Source: Alcaligenaceae bacterium
GTDB taxonomy: Bacteria > Pseudomonadota > Gammaproteobacteria > Burkholderiales > Burkholderiaceae_B
Length of the DNA: 35,724 bases
Assembly (NCBI GenBank): GCA_947378965.1
Contig: CANCMG010000042.1
Location: 1 to 35,724 of the forward strand
Direction: 5' to 3'
Shown in pieces: positions 15,458 through 24,435 of this stretch. Both the position numbers and the translations under genes were made by a program. Positions within the stretch are counted from its first letter, which is position 1; the number at the start of each line of letters is the position of its first letter. The notes beneath the pieces were generated by a model that did not search any database, had not been told where the DNA came from, and was given only the letters and a program-made list of their open reading frames with translations.

Positions 15458-17289
15458 ACAGACTCCAAAATTGAACCGTTTGCCTGTTGATCGCGAGCAA
15501 GCGGTCCAGCATTGGTGGTCGTTAATAAAAACTTTTGCATATCCCAGGCGCCTGTCGGGCAACGTTCAGCGCACAAGCCACAGTGCAGGCAGACATCCTC
15601 ATCCTTCACCATCACACGGCCAGATTTCAAATCGCTCGACACGTAGAGGTCTTGAGTGAGTTCAAGCGCAGGAGCTCGCAGACGCGTTCTGAGTTCTTGC
15701 TCTTCGCCGTTTTGAGTAAACGTAATGCAGTCTGTTGGGCAAATGTCTGTGCAAGCATCGCACTCGATACAGGTCTTGGCATTGAACACTGTTTGCACGT
15801 CGCAGTTCAGGCAACGACTAGCCTCTTTGAAGGCCGTTGCCGCGTCAAAGCCTAATTCAACCTCGACACGAATGTTGGCAAGCGCTGTTTCAGATTCAGC
15901 CCATGGCACTTTGAAGCGAGCATCATTAGACACATCGTTTTGATAGCTCCACTCGTGAATGCCCATTTTTTGCGACATTAGATTCGTGGTGGGGGCGGGG
16001 CGCTTCTCGGTATCTTCGTTATTCAAGAAACGATCAATCGACACAGCCGCTTCGTGCCCGTGTGCCACAGCGGTAATAATATTTTTTGGACCAAAGGCTG
16101 CATCGCCACCAAAAAATACGCTTGGCTTTGAGGTTGACTGAAACGAGTCGTTGCCCAACACTGGTTGGCCCCACTTATTGAAATCAACACCACTGGCTTC
16201 GTCGATCCACGGAAACGCATTTTCTTGGCCGACAGCCAACAGCACGGTGTCACACTCAAAAAATACGTCAGGCTGACCGGTAGGTACCAAATTGCGACGG
16301 CCTTTGTCGTCGTATTTAGCCTCGACGACTTCGAAGGTCATGCCGATGAGCTTGCCGTCTTTGTGCTCAAAGCTTTTGGGGACATGAAAGTTGATGATTG
16401 GTATGCCTTCGTGGATGGCGTCTTCTTTTTCCCAAGGCGAGGCTTTCATTTCATCAAAACCACTTCGTACGATGACTTTGACATCAGTGCCGCCCAAGCG
16501 ACGCGATGAACGGCAGCAGTCCATGGCCGTGTTACCACCGCCCAACACGATGACGCGCTTGCCAACGCTAGTGACATGACCAAACGATACCGAGGCTAAC
16601 CAGTCGATACCGATATGAATATTGGCCGCTGCTTCTTTACGACCTGGTACGTCAAGATCGCGCCCGCGTGGTGCACCACAACCCACAAAGATTGCGTCAT
16701 AGCCTTCGGCCATCAAGCCGCTCAGTGACTCAACGCGCTGGCCCGCTTTAAAGTCAACGCCCATCTCAAGGATGTAATTGGTTTCTTCATCAATGACCGA
16801 CTCTGGTAACCGAAAGCGGGGAATCTGCGAACGAATAAAACCACCAGCTTTTGCCTCACCGTCGAACACGGTGACTTGGTACCCAAGCGGTAGAAGATCG
16901 CGTGCGACCGTTAAAGAGGCAGGGCCTGCACCCACGCAGGCAATTCGTTTGCCATTTGGTGCGGCGATGCTAGGCATGCGACTTTTGATGTCGCTTTTAT
17001 TGTCAGCGGCGACACGCTTCAGACGGCAGATCGCAACCGGTTCTGGCTTGTCACCATTGTTTTCTTCGACGCGACCACGGCGGCAAGCGGGCTCGCAAGG
17101 GCGGTCACAGGTGCGACCTAAGACACCTGGAAACACATTAGAGACCCAATTCACCATATAGGCGTCGGTGTAGCGACCTTGCCCGATTAAGCGGATGTAT
17201 TCAGGAACGGGGGTGTGAGCAGGGCATGCGTACTGGCAGTCAACAACCTTGTGAAAATAGGTCGGGTCCGTCAAATCTGTTGGTTGCAA
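15454..17289 (-). CDS. korC: GltD-like FAD/NAD(P) oxidoreductase with C-terminal [4Fe-4S] ferredoxin domain (KorC-like)
   Basis: This 611-residue electron-transfer subunit has an N-terminal GltD-type Fe-S domain (CQYACP, TCDRPCEPACRR), an FAD site (CVGAGPASLTVARDL), an NAD(P) site (VIVLGGGNTAMDCCR) and the FFGGDAAFGPKNIITA flavin motif. Two ferredoxin motifs close it, with Cys507/510/513/517 and Cys567/570/573/577. It would pass electrons from 2-oxoacid oxidation to NAD(P)+, or back to a ferredoxin. The start is TTG 17289: AGGAG lies seven bases upstream and there is no nearby ATG. It is the first gene of korC-korA-korB, all linked by four-base overlaps. Confidence 0.9.
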   Translation of the reverse strand: MQPTDLTDPTYFHKVVDCQYACPAHTPVPEYIRLIGQGRYTDAYMVNWVSNVFPGVLGRTCDRPCEPACRRGRVEENNGDKPEPVAICRLKRVAADNKSDIKSRMPSIAAPNGKRIACVGAGPASLTVARDLLPLGYQVTVFDGEAKAGGFIRSQIPRFRLPESVIDEETNYILEMGVDFKAGQRVESLSGLMAEGYDAIFVGCGAPRGRDLDVPGRKEAAANIHIGIDWLASVSFGHVTSVGKRVIVLGGGNTAMDCCRSSRRLGGTDVKVIVRSGFDEMKASPWEKEDAIHEGIPIINFHVPKSFEHKDGKLIGMTFEVVEAKYDDKGRRNLVPTGQPDVFFECDTVLLAVGQENAFPWIDEASGVDFNKWGQPVLGNDSFQSTSKPSVFFGGDAAFGPKNIITAVAHGHEAAVSIDRFLNNEDTEKRPAPTTNLMSQKMGIHEWSYQNDVSNDARFKVPWAESETALANIRVEVELGFDAATAFKEASRCLNCDVQTVFNAKTCIECDACTDICPTDCITFTQNGEEQELRTRLRAPALELTQDLYVSSDLKSGRVMVKDEDVCLHCGLCAERCPTGAWDMQKFLLTTTNAGPLARDQQANGSILESV

Positions 17290-17617
17290 AACGAATCTCC
17301 TGTCCGCCGAAGCGAGTTATTTTTTGATTGGCTCTACGCCAAGACTCAACCGTTTGACTGAGGTCAAGACTTCGCAATTAGAATCCCTGTAATACGCATA
17401 GTCTAATGTGGCGCGGCGATTCTTGCACGTTGATATTGAGGGCTTGGTGATCTCATCATCACTCTTTGCCTTCTTGGTGGTTTTTTCTTAAATTTGCTGC
17501 GATGCCGCAAAAATGATTGTGGCGCTGCGGGCTCTGTTAATCTGTGCAAAAGTAAGCTTTGACTGCTTGATTCAAACAACCCAGATGAAATGAGACAACA
17601 CTTTGGCGAATGACTCG
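17290..17617. other. Divergent intergenic region between korC and the first Bug receptor gene
   Basis: About 330 bases without a convincing gene on either strand. It must hold the promoters of both the kor operon and the Bug gene. Apart from the korC ribosome site I see no clean -35/-10 pair, operator or terminator in it. Confidence 0.5.
17297..17301 (-). promoter_or_regulatory. Ribosome binding site supporting the TTG start of korC
   Basis: AGGAG on the minus strand stands seven bases before TTG 17289. Without it the gene would have no credible start, because the conserved CQYACP motif begins only 17 codons in. Confidence 0.7.
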
Positions 17618-18598
17618 ATGACAAGATATCTAGTGACAAGACGTGCGCTGCTGTTGACTTGCGCAGCTACCTTTGCGGTGTGTAGCCTTGGCGCCCAGGC
17701 GCAAATGCCCAATAAGCCCATTACGCTGATTGTGCCATTTGCGGCCGGCGGTAATCTTGACATTGTCGGCCGTTTGATTGCTCCGGGCTTGGCCAAAGAA
17801 CTGGGGCAATCCGTTGTCGTGCAAAATAAACCCGGAGCAGGGGGTGTACTAGGGGCTACCGAATTATCGCGCTCTGAACCCGATGGGACTGTTTTGCTGG
17901 TTAGCACGCCTAACGCCATTACAGTTGCGCCCAAGATGGTGCAGACACAATACACAATCGATAGTTTTGCCGCAGTGGGGTTGATCTCTTCAACGTCATT
18001 ACTGCTCGTCACTCGCACCGAACAGCCGAAATTTAAGGATTTCGCTAGTTTTGTGGCCTTTGCCAAAGCTAATCCAGGCAAAGTCAGCATTGCGAACGCG
18101 GGTATTGGTACGTCCAATCATATTGCCATCATGCAGTTACAAATCATGGCCGGCATCGAGCTGAATGTGATTACCTATAAAGGTTCAGGGCCCTCTAATA
18201 TCGATTTGTTAGGTGGGCAAGTCGATGTCAGCATCGATCAGTTGTCGAGCGCAATTACGTTTCTTAAATCTGGACGTACTCGTGCCATGATGGTGGTCGC
18301 TGCAGAGCGCGATCCCTTGGTACCTGACGTGCCAAGCGCGAAAGAACTGGGTTTGCCGCAGCTTGAGGTCAGTACAACGGCGGGGTTGTTAGCACCCGGA
18401 AAAACGCCTGCGGCAACGCTCGCGCTCTTGAATGCGGCACTCAACAAAACCTTGGCAGATCCTCAGATCCAAGAGCAATTGGCGCGTGCTGCCAGTCGGA
18501 CGCGCCCAGGGCCTGCCGCTGTGTTTACGACTCTGATGCAAACCGAAGATAAGACTGCAACGGCGTTAGCTGCGGCTGGAAAGCTCAAACCCGAGTAA
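17618..18598 (+). CDS. Bug/TctC-family periplasmic solute-binding receptor
   Basis: This is a secreted receptor of the Bordetella uptake gene (Bug) family, which bind carboxylates or amides. A Sec signal (RRALLLTCAATFAVCSLGAQA) is followed by the family's mature start PITLIVPFAAGGNLDIVGR. NKPGAGGVLG, ANAGIGTSNH, ITYKGSGPSNIDLLGGQVDV and LGLPQLEV are the usual landmarks in order. The length of 326 residues is normal. ATG 17618 is preferred over TTG 17603, though neither has a good ribosome site. No tctAB permease genes are nearby, as is usual for Bug proteins in Burkholderiales. The ligand is unknown. Confidence 0.92.
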   Translation: MTRYLVTRRALLLTCAATFAVCSLGAQAQMPNKPITLIVPFAAGGNLDIVGRLIAPGLAKELGQSVVVQNKPGAGGVLGATELSRSEPDGTVLLVSTPNAITVAPKMVQTQYTIDSFAAVGLISSTSLLLVTRTEQPKFKDFASFVAFAKANPGKVSIANAGIGTSNHIAIMQLQIMAGIELNVITYKGSGPSNIDLLGGQVDVSIDQLSSAITFLKSGRTRAMMVVAAERDPLVPDVPSAKELGLPQLEVSTTAGLLAPGKTPAATLALLNAALNKTLADPQIQEQLARAASRTRPGPAAVFTTLMQTEDKTATALAAAGKLKPE

Positions 18599-18657
18599 AC
18601 GGGCTGAGCCGGCCTGGCTCGCTGGCTGATTTTTGCAGCGGCCTAGCGTCTGAACAA

Positions 18658-18768
18658 GTCAGCAAGTAGTCTGGCCGAGTGGATCTAGTATTCAGTCAGC
18701 CAGTAGTCCGACCGAGTCAGTCTAGTATGAAGTCAGCCTCCAGTCTGGCCGAGTCAGTCTAGTAGCCG
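18658..18768. repeat. Three tandem copies of a 37-base repeat
   Basis: Copies lie at 18658-18694, 18695-18731 and 18732-18768, each starting with GTCAGC and containing a CCGAGT...TCTAGTA core. They differ at a handful of positions. The third copy runs into the last codons of the convergent dehydrogenase gene, whose stop is TAG at 18759-18761 on the minus strand. No flanking mobile-element gene is present. Confidence 0.85.
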
Positions 18769-19745
18769 AGTTGTCGATTGATCTTGTTATCAAGCTGCCC
18801 TGTTGTAGTGAGCTTGGCAAAATTGGCAAACCAGCAATCCAGCACGCGCTGTACATAGTCGGGTGCGTCGCACGAGATATGTGGCGTGACTATCAGGTTA
18901 GGCGTCGTCCAAAGAGGTGAGCCCGGCTCGAGGGGCTCTTTATCAAAGACATCCAAGATCGCGCCATCAAGCTGTTTGCTTGCCAGATGCTTGATGACTG
19001 CGGCGTAATCCACAATTGGTGAGCGGCCGATATTAATCAACCCCGCCCCTTTGGGTAATGACGCGATTCTGGCGTCGGTGATCAAGCCTCGGGTGTCTGC
19101 GGTGAGGGGTGCAGCAACAATCAAATAGTCAGTACGCGGTAAAACGCCGTCGAGCTGGCTCACGCTGATGGTTTCGTCGGCAAGCGGTTGCGCAGCGCCC
19201 GAGCGTGTCACAGCAATGACCTTCATGCCAAGTCGTTTGGCGCCCAAGCCCGCTGCGCGGCCAACGTCGCCAAAGCCAATCACCGTCGCGGTTTTACCGC
19301 GGATATTGAATTCATGAATCATGTCCCAAATCTGCTTGGTTTGATTCGCCAGAATTTGAGGCATTTTGTTGTGCAACATCAACAAAGCCATGCTGATGAA
19401 GTCTTCAGTCTTGTCGCCATGAATGCCGCTGCTGTTGGTGACGGTGATTTGTTCGGGCAACCAGTCAAGCGGCAGCAGGTGATCCACACCCGCACCTGTT
19501 GTATGAATCCATTTAAGTTTTTTTGCTGCAATGATTTTTGGGCGATCAATCGGGCCCGCAAGCAGCGCATCAGCGTCTTGCAGGGCCTTCTCTAAAATAT
19601 CGCCATCCCAACCAACAGAGACATCAATTTGTTTGGCAAGCTCTGGATGCCTAGCCGCCGCTTGTGTCCACTGCTCAAGCGTGAGGTGAAAAAGTTCATT
19701 ACGTTGGCGGCCGTTTTCTAAGTGGAGTCTGAAGCGTGTTGACAT
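18759..19745 (-). CDS. D-2-hydroxyacid dehydrogenase (NAD-dependent)
   Basis: This 328-residue cytoplasmic oxidoreductase interconverts a 2-oxoacid and a D-2-hydroxyacid. The Rossmann motif is GFGDVGRAAG (around residue 157). Catalytic residues are visible as Arg in NIGRSPIVD, Glu in DVFDKEPLEPGSPLW and His in VTPHISCDAP. The N-terminal WIHTTGAGVDHLL is the substrate-binding loop of the glyoxylate/hydroxypyruvate-type branch. It stands between two Bug receptor genes, one convergent and one upstream on the same strand, so the substrate may be an imported hydroxyacid. The exact substrate cannot be told. Confidence 0.9.
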   Translation of the reverse strand: MSTRFRLHLENGRQRNELFHLTLEQWTQAAARHPELAKQIDVSVGWDGDILEKALQDADALLAGPIDRPKIIAAKKLKWIHTTGAGVDHLLPLDWLPEQITVTNSSGIHGDKTEDFISMALLMLHNKMPQILANQTKQIWDMIHEFNIRGKTATVIGFGDVGRAAGLGAKRLGMKVIAVTRSGAAQPLADETISVSQLDGVLPRTDYLIVAAPLTADTRGLITDARIASLPKGAGLINIGRSPIVDYAAVIKHLASKQLDGAILDVFDKEPLEPGSPLWTTPNLIVTPHISCDAPDYVQRVLDCWFANFAKLTTTGQLDNKINRQLGY

Positions 19746-19893
19746 AGATGTTCTATTAAGCGGTTGGGTGTAAAGAAAAGAATAACAAAGTCAGGATTCT
19801 ATGTGTGTCAGAAAACTAGCTTTGTTAACCGAACGCGAGCGCAACGATAACTTTTTTTAAGAGGTGGTTGAGTGCCAAAGGTGCGTGGCTCAG

Positions 19894-20877
19894 TCATTCT
19901 GCTTTAACGTTCGCAGTTCGGGCGACTTTACCCCATTTGTCATATTCTAAGGCTAAGTAATCGCTAAACTCTTGCGACGTCGAGGCGCCTAACACCGCGC
20001 CAAGATTGGCTAGCCGTTTCTGTAGCTCTGGCGAGCCCATCGCGGTAGCAAAACCTTGTTGCAGGCGGTTGACGCTTTCTGCTGCGGTTCCTTTAGGAGC
20101 AATAAAGCCGATCCAGGGTTCGATCTCAAAGCCGGGTAAGCCCGATTCGGCAATAGTCGGTGTGTCAGGAATCAAAGCCATCCTTTTGAGTCCGGTCACA
20201 GCAATCGGACGCAGACGCCCTTGCTTGACCTCTTGCTCGACCAAAATCCAGTTGATGAAGGTCAGTTGAACGCGGCCAGCGATCAAATCTGTCATTGACG
20301 GACCTAGGCCTTTGTAGGGGATGTGATTGAGTTTGACGCCAGCCAGCATTTGTAGAAGTTCGCCTGAGAGATGCGCTGTTGAGCCTACGCCGGCTGAGGC
20401 ATAGTTCACGGCGCCCGGGTTAGCCCGGGCGTAGGCGATTAACTCTTGAATAGTCTTTGGGGCAAACTGAGCGTTTGCTGTCATCACCAAATGGTATTTC
20501 GCGACAACGGTGATGGGGGCAAAATCTTTAAGCGGGTCGTAGAACAGCTTGGGTTGAATGAACGCATTGATGACAAAATCGGGTGCAGTGAGCAAGATGG
20601 TATTGCCGTCTGGTGCGGCATTGGCCACCAGCTGCGTGGCAATCATTGTGGCCCCACCTGGGTGGTTTTCAACAATCACCGGGCGGCTCAACGCCTCAGC
20701 CAGTTTTTGTGCAATCACGCGCGTGGCGACATCGGTTGGGCCACCTGCTGCAAACGGTGCAATGATCCGCAGAGGCTTGACCTCGACCTGCGCTGAGCTG
20801 TTTGCGGTGAAAAGTCCGATCAAGCAGACAGAAAGAAACAAGTGTCGGGCTAGGTAACGGGGCATGTTGTGTCTCAT
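19894..20877 (-). CDS. Bug/TctC-family periplasmic solute-binding receptor
   Basis: The 327-residue precursor has a Sec signal (LARHLFLSVCLIGLFTANSSAQ) and the mature start PLRIIAPFAAGGPTDVATRV. Further family landmarks are ENHPGGATMIAT, VNYASAGVGSTAHLSGELL, LNHIPYKGLGPSMTDLIAGRV and ESGLPGFEIEPWIG. It is on the same strand as the D-2-hydroxyacid dehydrogenase, about 150 bases upstream of it, so co-transcription is possible. An ATG four codons inside (20865) is an alternative start. The ligand is unknown and no cognate permease is nearby. Confidence 0.92.
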   Translation of the reverse strand: MRHNMPRYLARHLFLSVCLIGLFTANSSAQVEVKPLRIIAPFAAGGPTDVATRVIAQKLAEALSRPVIVENHPGGATMIATQLVANAAPDGNTILLTAPDFVINAFIQPKLFYDPLKDFAPITVVAKYHLVMTANAQFAPKTIQELIAYARANPGAVNYASAGVGSTAHLSGELLQMLAGVKLNHIPYKGLGPSMTDLIAGRVQLTFINWILVEQEVKQGRLRPIAVTGLKRMALIPDTPTIAESGLPGFEIEPWIGFIAPKGTAAESVNRLQQGFATAMGSPELQKRLANLGAVLGASTSQEFSDYLALEYDKWGKVARTANVKAE

Positions 20878-21091
20878 TTTTTTGGATCTTCTTAGCGTAA
20901 CTCGAAATGTCTTTTGGCGTGGCGTTGTATTGTTGGTGTGAAGTTGTATATTCGTTTCTTAGGGTCGACTAGCCGGTCTCCCGTCTTGAACTGCAACCAC
21001 TTTTGTTGTCTTTTGTGTAGGCCTAACAGCGAACGTATCCATCGAAAATTTTTATGATTCAAAAAGATCACTCGAACCCTGAGTGCCAACC

Positions 21092-21706
21092 ATGTTAGGG
21101 GTCACCGACTATGGCGCTTTTGTTGTCGCCTTCCTCATATTTTTGTTGATCCCCGGGCCCGGTAACTTGGTGTTGATTACGTCAACCTCCAAAGGGGGCG
21201 TGCGGGCCGGCCTGGCCGCTACCGTTGGGATTGTTCTTGGAGACCAAGTCTTGTCTTGGTTGGCCGTGGCAGGGGTCGCTGCTGTCTTGAGCACGTCGCC
21301 AACCGCTTTTGCTGCAGTGCAGTGGGTGGGTGCTGCGTATCTTGCCTGGCTTGGGGTAAAAATGTTGCTCGCTAAACTAGGCGCAGCTCCTATCCTGAAC
21401 ATCAAGCCTTATCACTACCTGCGTCAGGCGTTTTTAATTACGCTGTTAAATCCAAAAGCGATTGTTTTTTATATGGCGTTTTTCCCTCTTTTCATTGATC
21501 CGGTGAGGCAACAAGGCTTGTTGACGTTTGGTCTCTTGGCCTTCACCATTGCGGCACTGGCCTTCATGTATGGCTTGATCGCAGTCCTCTTAACGCACTT
21601 TTTCGCCGAGCGCATGCGACGCAACCCCAAGGCTGGTTTTCTGCTTGAAAAGCTGGCAGGCCTATGCCTGCTTGGGTTTGGTGTGCGTTTAGTGTTGAGT
21701 CGTTAG
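21092..21706 (+). CDS. LysE/RhtB-family amino acid exporter
   Basis: This is an inner-membrane exporter of about 204 residues with six predicted membrane segments. The family N-terminal signature FLLIPGPGNLVLITSTSKGG is clear, followed by GDQVLSW, AYLAWLGVKML and LLNPKAIVFYMAFFPLFID. Proteins of this family export amino acids such as homoserine, threonine, lysine or leucine. ATG 21092 is chosen over an upstream GTG (21083); both have poor ribosome sites. It lies upstream of the LeuBCD-like operon on the same strand, separated by about 220 bases. Confidence 0.9.
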   Translation: MLGVTDYGAFVVAFLIFLLIPGPGNLVLITSTSKGGVRAGLAATVGIVLGDQVLSWLAVAGVAAVLSTSPTAFAAVQWVGAAYLAWLGVKMLLAKLGAAPILNIKPYHYLRQAFLITLLNPKAIVFYMAFFPLFIDPVRQQGLLTFGLLAFTIAALAFMYGLIAVLLTHFFAERMRRNPKAGFLLEKLAGLCLLGFGVRLVLSR

Positions 21707-21828
21707 CGCATCGGTTTGCACGGCGGGCTTGCGTTGAGGTCGTATTCCTGCCTACTCTGTCGTGTGGACAACGCCGTTTTGTAGGCGGTGCAGCTTTTTT
21801 GTGCACAGCGCTGCTGTCGTTCAGCTAC

Positions 21829-21897
21829 GCCACGAAGCTTTGTTGTAGACAGTGCTGCGGTGCTTAATCTAAGCCACACAGCTGTGTTGTAAACAGT
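21829..21897. repeat. Imperfect 25-base direct repeat between the exporter and the leuB-like gene
   Basis: Two copies (21829-21853 and 21873-21897) share 21 of 25 bases and both start GCCAC and end ACAGT. A more diverged relative may lie at about 21775-21795. They sit just upstream of the leuB-like gene, so they could be operator sites or decayed repeats. Confidence 0.5.
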
Positions 21898-21929
21898 CCA
21901 GATTAATAATAAACGCGTAGAGACTAATC

Positions 21930-23000
21930 ATGAAGATAGCAGTGTTGCCAGGCGATGGCGTAGGTCACGAGATCATTCCCGAGGCGGTGAAAGTCCTGCA
22001 GGCGGTAGCGAAAGGTCATTTTGAACTCGACCTTGAGTATGGCCATATTGGGATGACAGGTGTTCACGCAACGGGTAAGCCGCTGCCCGATGAGACATAC
22101 GCGCTTGCCAAACGTGCTGATGCGATTTTGTTTGGCGCGATCGGGGGGCCAGAATATGAACAGTGGATTCGCACTCACAAAGTGCGCTCAGGGTTATTGC
22201 AGTTGCGCTCAAACTTGGGCTTGAACGCAAATTTACGCCCAATTAAGTTGTTTCCAGAGTTGGCGGGCGTCTCGACACTCAAGCCTCACGTGATTGAGGG
22301 TTTGGATTTGTTGATTTTGCGTGAATTGTCTAGCGATATCTATTTTGGTGAGCCTCGTGGCCCCGTGCAAAATGCTTCGGGTGAACGCGAGTCGATTAAT
22401 ACGATGCGTTATACCGAATCGCAGATTCGTGCGATCGGGCATGTGGCTTTTAAAACAGCGCGCCAACGCAAAAGTAAAGTCTGTTCGGTGGATAAGGCAA
22501 ACGTGCTTGAAACCATGCAGCTTTGGCGCGACGTGATGACAGAGGTCGGCGCAGAGTACCCGGATGTCGAGTTGACGCACCTGTATGTCGATGCTGCTGC
22601 GATGATGTTGATTCGTGCGCCAACCCGCTTTGATGTGATTGTGACGGGCAATATGTTTGGCGATATTTTGTCGGATGAGGCGGCGATGCTGGTGGGCTCA
22701 CTGGGTATGTTGCCTTCAGCCTCTCTGGCACCAGATGGAAAAGGCCTGTACGAGCCGATCCATGGCTCTGCACCCGACATTGCAGGTAAAGATATTGTGA
22801 ACCCCTGTGCCATGATTTTGTCAGCTGCCATGATGCTGCGTCATAGCTTTAAGCGCGAGGCAGACGCGCAGCGCATTGAAAACGCAGTACGGTCAGTGGT
22901 TGGGCGTGGTTTGCGTACGGCCGACATTATGGATACAGATAGTCGCTTGGTAGGTACCAAAGAAATGGGTGATGCAATCGCTGCAGCAGTTATCAGCTGA
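21930..23000 (+). CDS. leuB: 3-isopropylmalate dehydrogenase-like decarboxylating dehydrogenase
   Basis: This 356-residue cytoplasmic enzyme is of the beta-decarboxylating dehydrogenase family (IPMDH, isocitrate, tartrate). [15 protein letters not shown] starts it. Substrate arginines are in [13 protein letters not shown] and in [11 protein letters not shown], where most IPMDHs read RELTGGIYFG. The catalytic Lys is in SVDKANVLE, and the Asp cluster in [16 protein letters not shown]. It leads an operon with leuC- and leuD-like genes in the order B-C-D instead of the usual C-D-B, and leuA is missing. It may thus act on a homologous 2-alkylmalate or other malate rather than serve leucine synthesis, but plain LeuB remains possible. 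Confidence 0.85.
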   Translation: MKIAVLPGDGVGHEIIPEAVKVLQAVAKGHFELDLEYGHIGMTGVHATGKPLPDETYALAKRADAILFGAIGGPEYEQWIRTHKVRSGLLQLRSNLGLNANLRPIKLFPELAGVSTLKPHVIEGLDLLILRELSSDIYFGEPRGPVQNASGERESINTMRYTESQIRAIGHVAFKTARQRKSKVCSVDKANVLETMQLWRDVMTEVGAEYPDVELTHLYVDAAAMMLIRAPTRFDVIVTGNMFGDILSDEAAMLVGSLGMLPSASLAPDGKGLYEPIHGSAPDIAGKDIVNPCAMILSAAMMLRHSFKREADAQRIENAVRSVVGRGLRTADIMDTDSRLVGTKEMGDAIAAAVIS

Positions 23001-23004
23001 GCCG

Positions 23005-24420
23005 ATGATGGCTGAGCCAACTGGTAAAACCCTGTTTGAAAAAATCTGGCTCGCGCATGAGGTCATGCGCGATGACGATGGCCAAAGCCTGCTTTACATT
23101 GATCGAAACATGATCCATGAAGGTTCGCGTAATCCTTTTCAAGTGCTCGCTGCAAAAAATATCCCGGTGCGCAGACCGGACCGCACCTTTGCAACACCCG
23201 ATCACTACGCCCCCACCACAGGGCGCTCGCTCGATAGTATCGATGGGCCAGAGCGTCTGGATATGGTGGTGTCATTGCAGCGCAATACCCAACAGGCCGG
23301 GATCACAATGTTCGGTATGGATGATGCGCGTCATGGGATCAGTCATGTGGTGGGTCCAGAGCAGGGCTTGAGTCTGCCCGGTATGACGATCGTTTGCGGC
23401 GATAGTCATACCTCAACCCACGGCGCCTTAGGCGCTTTAGCCTTCGGTGTAGGTGCCTCGGAGGTTGCCCATGTGTTAGCGACACAGACTATTTGGCAAC
23501 GTATGCCCTTGACCATGCGTGTAAACATTGACGGCGTTTTGCAATTGGGTGTCTGCGCAAAAGATGTGGCCCTCGCCTTGATTGCCAAAATTGGCTCTGC
23601 TGGCGCAACGGGCTTTGTGATTGAATACACAGGTTCAACCGTAGCGGCCATGTCCATGGAGGCTCGACTGACCTTGTGTAACCTGTCAATTGAAGCGGGT
23701 GCTCGCGCGGGTATCATCGCGCCCGATGAGGTGACCTTTGCCTACGTGGCTGATAAGCCATACGCTCCTAAAGGGAGTGAGTTTGAACAACAATTAGTGC
23801 TTTGGCGTGAGTTGTTCAGCGATCCAGATGCGACGTACGGTGCGGAAGTTTTTTTGGACGCCAGTGCCATTGGTCCGATGGTCACATGGGGAAATAGCGT
23901 CGAAGACGGGTTAGAGATTACCGGTCACATTCCGGATCCTGCCCTGATCGTTGACGCCTCGCGCCGCGCAGTTCTTGAACAGTCGCTTCGATACATGGAT
24001 TTGACCCCAGGGCAGGCGCTGTCCTCCGTCAACATTGATTATGTCTTTATTGGCTCGTGCACGAATGGACGTCTCGAGGATTTACAGGCTGCGGCCAACA
24101 TAATTCAGCATAAAAAAATTGCCTCACACGTACGCGCCATCGTGGTACCTGGGTCTGGCACTGTGAAGGCCCAGGCAGAGACGCTGGGACTTGATCGAAT
24201 ATTTTTAGATGCGGGTTGCGAATGGCGAGAGCCTGCCTGTTCGATGTGTTTATCGACCAATGGCGATATGGTGCCTGCAGGGTTACGTTGTGCTTCTACC
24301 TCAAATCGAAATTTTGTCGGCAGGCAAGGGCCAGGCTCTCGCACGCATTTGGTGAGCCCTGCTATGGCCGCTGCAGCAGCGCTCGCCGGCCACCTTGTTG
24401 ATGTACGCTCCTATCTTTAA
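23005..24420 (+). CDS. leuC: 3-isopropylmalate dehydratase-like large subunit
   Basis: This is the large subunit (471 residues) of an aconitase-superfamily hydro-lyase with a [4Fe-4S] cluster. KTLFEKIWLAHEV and LLYIDRNMIHEG open it. The cluster cysteines are in SCTNGRLEDL and CSMC. CGDSHTSTHGALGALAFGVG, TLCNLSIEAGARAG and RCASTSNRNFVGRQG are the usual LeuC landmarks. ATG 23005 (or 23008) follows the leuB-like stop by a few bases; the longer frame from 22969 overlaps it. It pairs with the leuD-like gene 15 bases downstream. Confidence 0.88.
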   Translation: MMAEPTGKTLFEKIWLAHEVMRDDDGQSLLYIDRNMIHEGSRNPFQVLAAKNIPVRRPDRTFATPDHYAPTTGRSLDSIDGPERLDMVVSLQRNTQQAGITMFGMDDARHGISHVVGPEQGLSLPGMTIVCGDSHTSTHGALGALAFGVGASEVAHVLATQTIWQRMPLTMRVNIDGVLQLGVCAKDVALALIAKIGSAGATGFVIEYTGSTVAAMSMEARLTLCNLSIEAGARAGIIAPDEVTFAYVADKPYAPKGSEFEQQLVLWRELFSDPDATYGAEVFLDASAIGPMVTWGNSVEDGLEITGHIPDPALIVDASRRAVLEQSLRYMDLTPGQALSSVNIDYVFIGSCTNGRLEDLQAAANIIQHKKIASHVRAIVVPGSGTVKAQAETLGLDRIFLDAGCEWREPACSMCLSTNGDMVPAGLRCASTSNRNFVGRQGPGSRTHLVSPAMAAAAALAGHLVDVRSYL

Positions 24421-24435
24421 AAAGAGACAAAGATC

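Noticed and set aside
18605-18636. GAGCC/GGCTC stem followed by TTTTT as terminator of the first Bug gene
   Set aside because: Ten bases separate the stem from the T-run and the stem is only five pairs, so I did not list it as a feature.
18658-18768. 37-base repeats as a CRISPR array
   Set aside because: The units are directly contiguous, without spacers, and no cas genes are present.
20878-21091. Possible small genes in the gap upstream of the LysE-type exporter, minus strand 20892-21089
   Set aside because: The reading frame is basic, of low complexity in composition, has no ribosome site or conserved motif, and lies in a divergent promoter gap.
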